DNA of 7,170 bases from Accumulibacter sp. (GTDB taxonomy: Bacteria > Pseudomonadota > Gammaproteobacteria > Burkholderiales > Rhodocyclaceae): NCBI GenBank assembly GCA_031276375.1, contig JAISNE010000387.1, positions 1 to 7,170 on the forward strand, given 5' to 3'. Positions 6,182 through 7,170 of this stretch are shown in pieces (position 1 is the stretch's first letter; the number at the start of each line of letters is the position of its first letter). The position numbers and the translations under genes were made by a program. The notes under the pieces were generated by a model. The model made no database searches. It saw only the letters and a program-made list of their open reading frames with translations, and was not told the origin of the DNA.

Positions 6182-7170
6182 GTGTTCAGCGCCGCCGACC
6201 ACGATTTCATGGCGCGCGCCCTGCGCCTGGCGCGGCGCGGCTTGTACACGACGACGCCCAATCCCCGCGTGGGCTGCGTGCTCGCGCGGGACGGAAAAAT
6301 CGTCGGCGAAGGATGGCACCGGCGGGCGGGCGAAGCGCATGCCGAAGTCCATGCCATCGCAGCCGCCGGAGCGGCCGCGCGCGGCGCGACGGCCTACGTC
6401 ACGCTCGAACCGTGCAGCCACCACGGACGCACGCCGCCGTGCGCCGGAGCACTGATCGACGCCGGCGTGGCGCGCGTGGTGGCGGCCATGCAAGACCCCG
6501 ACCCGCGCGTTGCCGGCGGCGGGCTGGCGGCGCTGGCCGCGGCGGGAATCGCCGCGCAATGCGGGCTGCTGGAAGCGGAAGCGGTCGAACTCAATGCCGG
6601 ATTCGTATCGCGCATGACGCGCGGGCGTCCGTGGGTACGCCTGAAACTGGCCGCCAGCCTGGACGGCAAAACCGCCTTGCGCAACGGAGACAGCCAATGG
6701 ATCACCGGCGCGGCGGCCCGCCGGGACGGACATCGCTGGCGCGCGCGGGCATGCGCCATCCTGAGCGGCATCGGCACGGTGCGCGACGACGATCCGCGAC
6801 TCAACGTGCGCGGCGTATCCACCGGCGGACGGCAGCCGCTGAAAGTCGTGGTCGACAGCCGCCTCGAACTGCCGCCCGGCGCGCGCGTGATCGGGGACGG
6901 GCCGCTCCTGGTGGCAAGCGCCATCGCGGAGGGCGAGCGCGCCGAATCGTTGCGGCGGCGCGGCGTCGAATTAACGGCCCTGCCGGACGGAGCCGGGCGG
7001 GTGGATCTCGCGGCGCTCATGGCGGAGCTTGGCCGGCGCGGCATCAACGAGCTTCACGTCGAAAGCGGATGCCGGCTCAACGGCGCCCTGCTGAACGCCG
7101 GGCTGGTCGACGAAATCCTGCTCTATCTCGCGCCCTGCCTGATCGGCGACGCGGCGCGCGGCATGTTCGG
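6182..7170 (+). CDS. ribD: Riboflavin biosynthesis bifunctional deaminase/reductase RibD (3' end outside window)
   Basis: This is the first 329 codons of RibD, usually about 360-380 residues; the frame is still open at the window edge. RibD deaminates the pyrimidine intermediate of riboflavin synthesis and then reduces its ribosyl side chain with NADPH. The N-terminal deaminase domain has TTTPNPRVGC, the zinc and catalytic motif HAE (His53, Glu55) and the zinc ligands Cys78 and Cys87 in PCSHHGRTPPC. The C-terminal reductase domain starts near residue 150 with RLKLAASLDGK, followed by SQWITG, GIGTVRDDDPRLNVR and ESG at 294-296. I chose GTG 6182 because it gives the family-typical start (MFSAADHDFMARAL) and has GGAAAGAG at 6163-6170. 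Alternatives are GTG 6113, which overlaps the nrdR stop, and ATG 6209, which would cut into the first helix. It is probably co-transcribed with nrdR. Confidence 0.95.
   Translation, partial: MFSAADHDFMARALRLARRGLYTTTPNPRVGCVLARDGKIVGEGWHRRAGEAHAEVHAIAAAGAAARGATAYVTLEPCSHHGRTPPCAGALIDAGVARVVAAMQDPDPRVAGGGLAALAAAGIAAQCGLLEAEAVELNAGFVSRMTRGRPWVRLKLAASLDGKTALRNGDSQWITGAAARRDGHRWRARACAILSGIGTVRDDDPRLNVRGVSTGGRQPLKVVVDSRLELPPGARVIGDGPLLVASAIAEGERAESLRRRGVELTALPDGAGRVDLAALMAELGRRGINELHVESGCRLNGALLNAGLVDEILLYLAPCLIGDAARGMF

Overview
This window reads as an ordinary, gene-dense stretch of a high-GC proteobacterial chromosome. The layout is pmbA, cstA, a gpmB-like phosphatase gene, glyA, nrdR and ribD, all on the + strand. 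The glyA-nrdR-ribD run, the short cstA and the protein sequences suggest a betaproteobacterium (Neisseriales/Rhodocyclales-like). That placement rests on family recognition and gene order, with no search behind it. No mobile element, CRISPR array, phage gene, rRNA or tRNA is visible.

Region by region: 1-90 is the upstream region of pmbA, with a clear extended -10 box. 91-1464 encodes PmbA/TldE. 1465-1638 is an AT-richer intergenic region with a GC hairpin, a second extended -10 and a possible 32-residue leader peptide whose stop overlaps the GTG start of cstA. 1639-3426 encodes a short CstA-type carbon-starvation/peptide-or-pyruvate transporter. 3427-3610 holds two hairpins, the second a strong terminator candidate. 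3611-4258 encodes a histidine phosphatase. 4259-4375 holds a third extended -10 in front of glyA. From 4376 on, glyA, nrdR and ribD are closely spaced with no terminator between them and probably form one transcript; ribD runs off the right edge.

Functionally, glyA (one-carbon units), nrdR (repressor of ribonucleotide reductase genes) and ribD (riboflavin synthesis) are core metabolism tied to nucleotides and cofactors. pmbA belongs to the TldD/TldE peptide-maturation protease system, and cstA serves nutrient uptake in carbon limitation. There is no intergenic gap above 300 bases.

I found no new multi-gene system. The part most worth a second look is the cstA leader (about 1505-1642). It combines an extended -10, a ribosome binding site, a small ORF that could couple translation to cstA, and five GGA triplets in 28 bases that resemble CsrA/RsmA contact sites.
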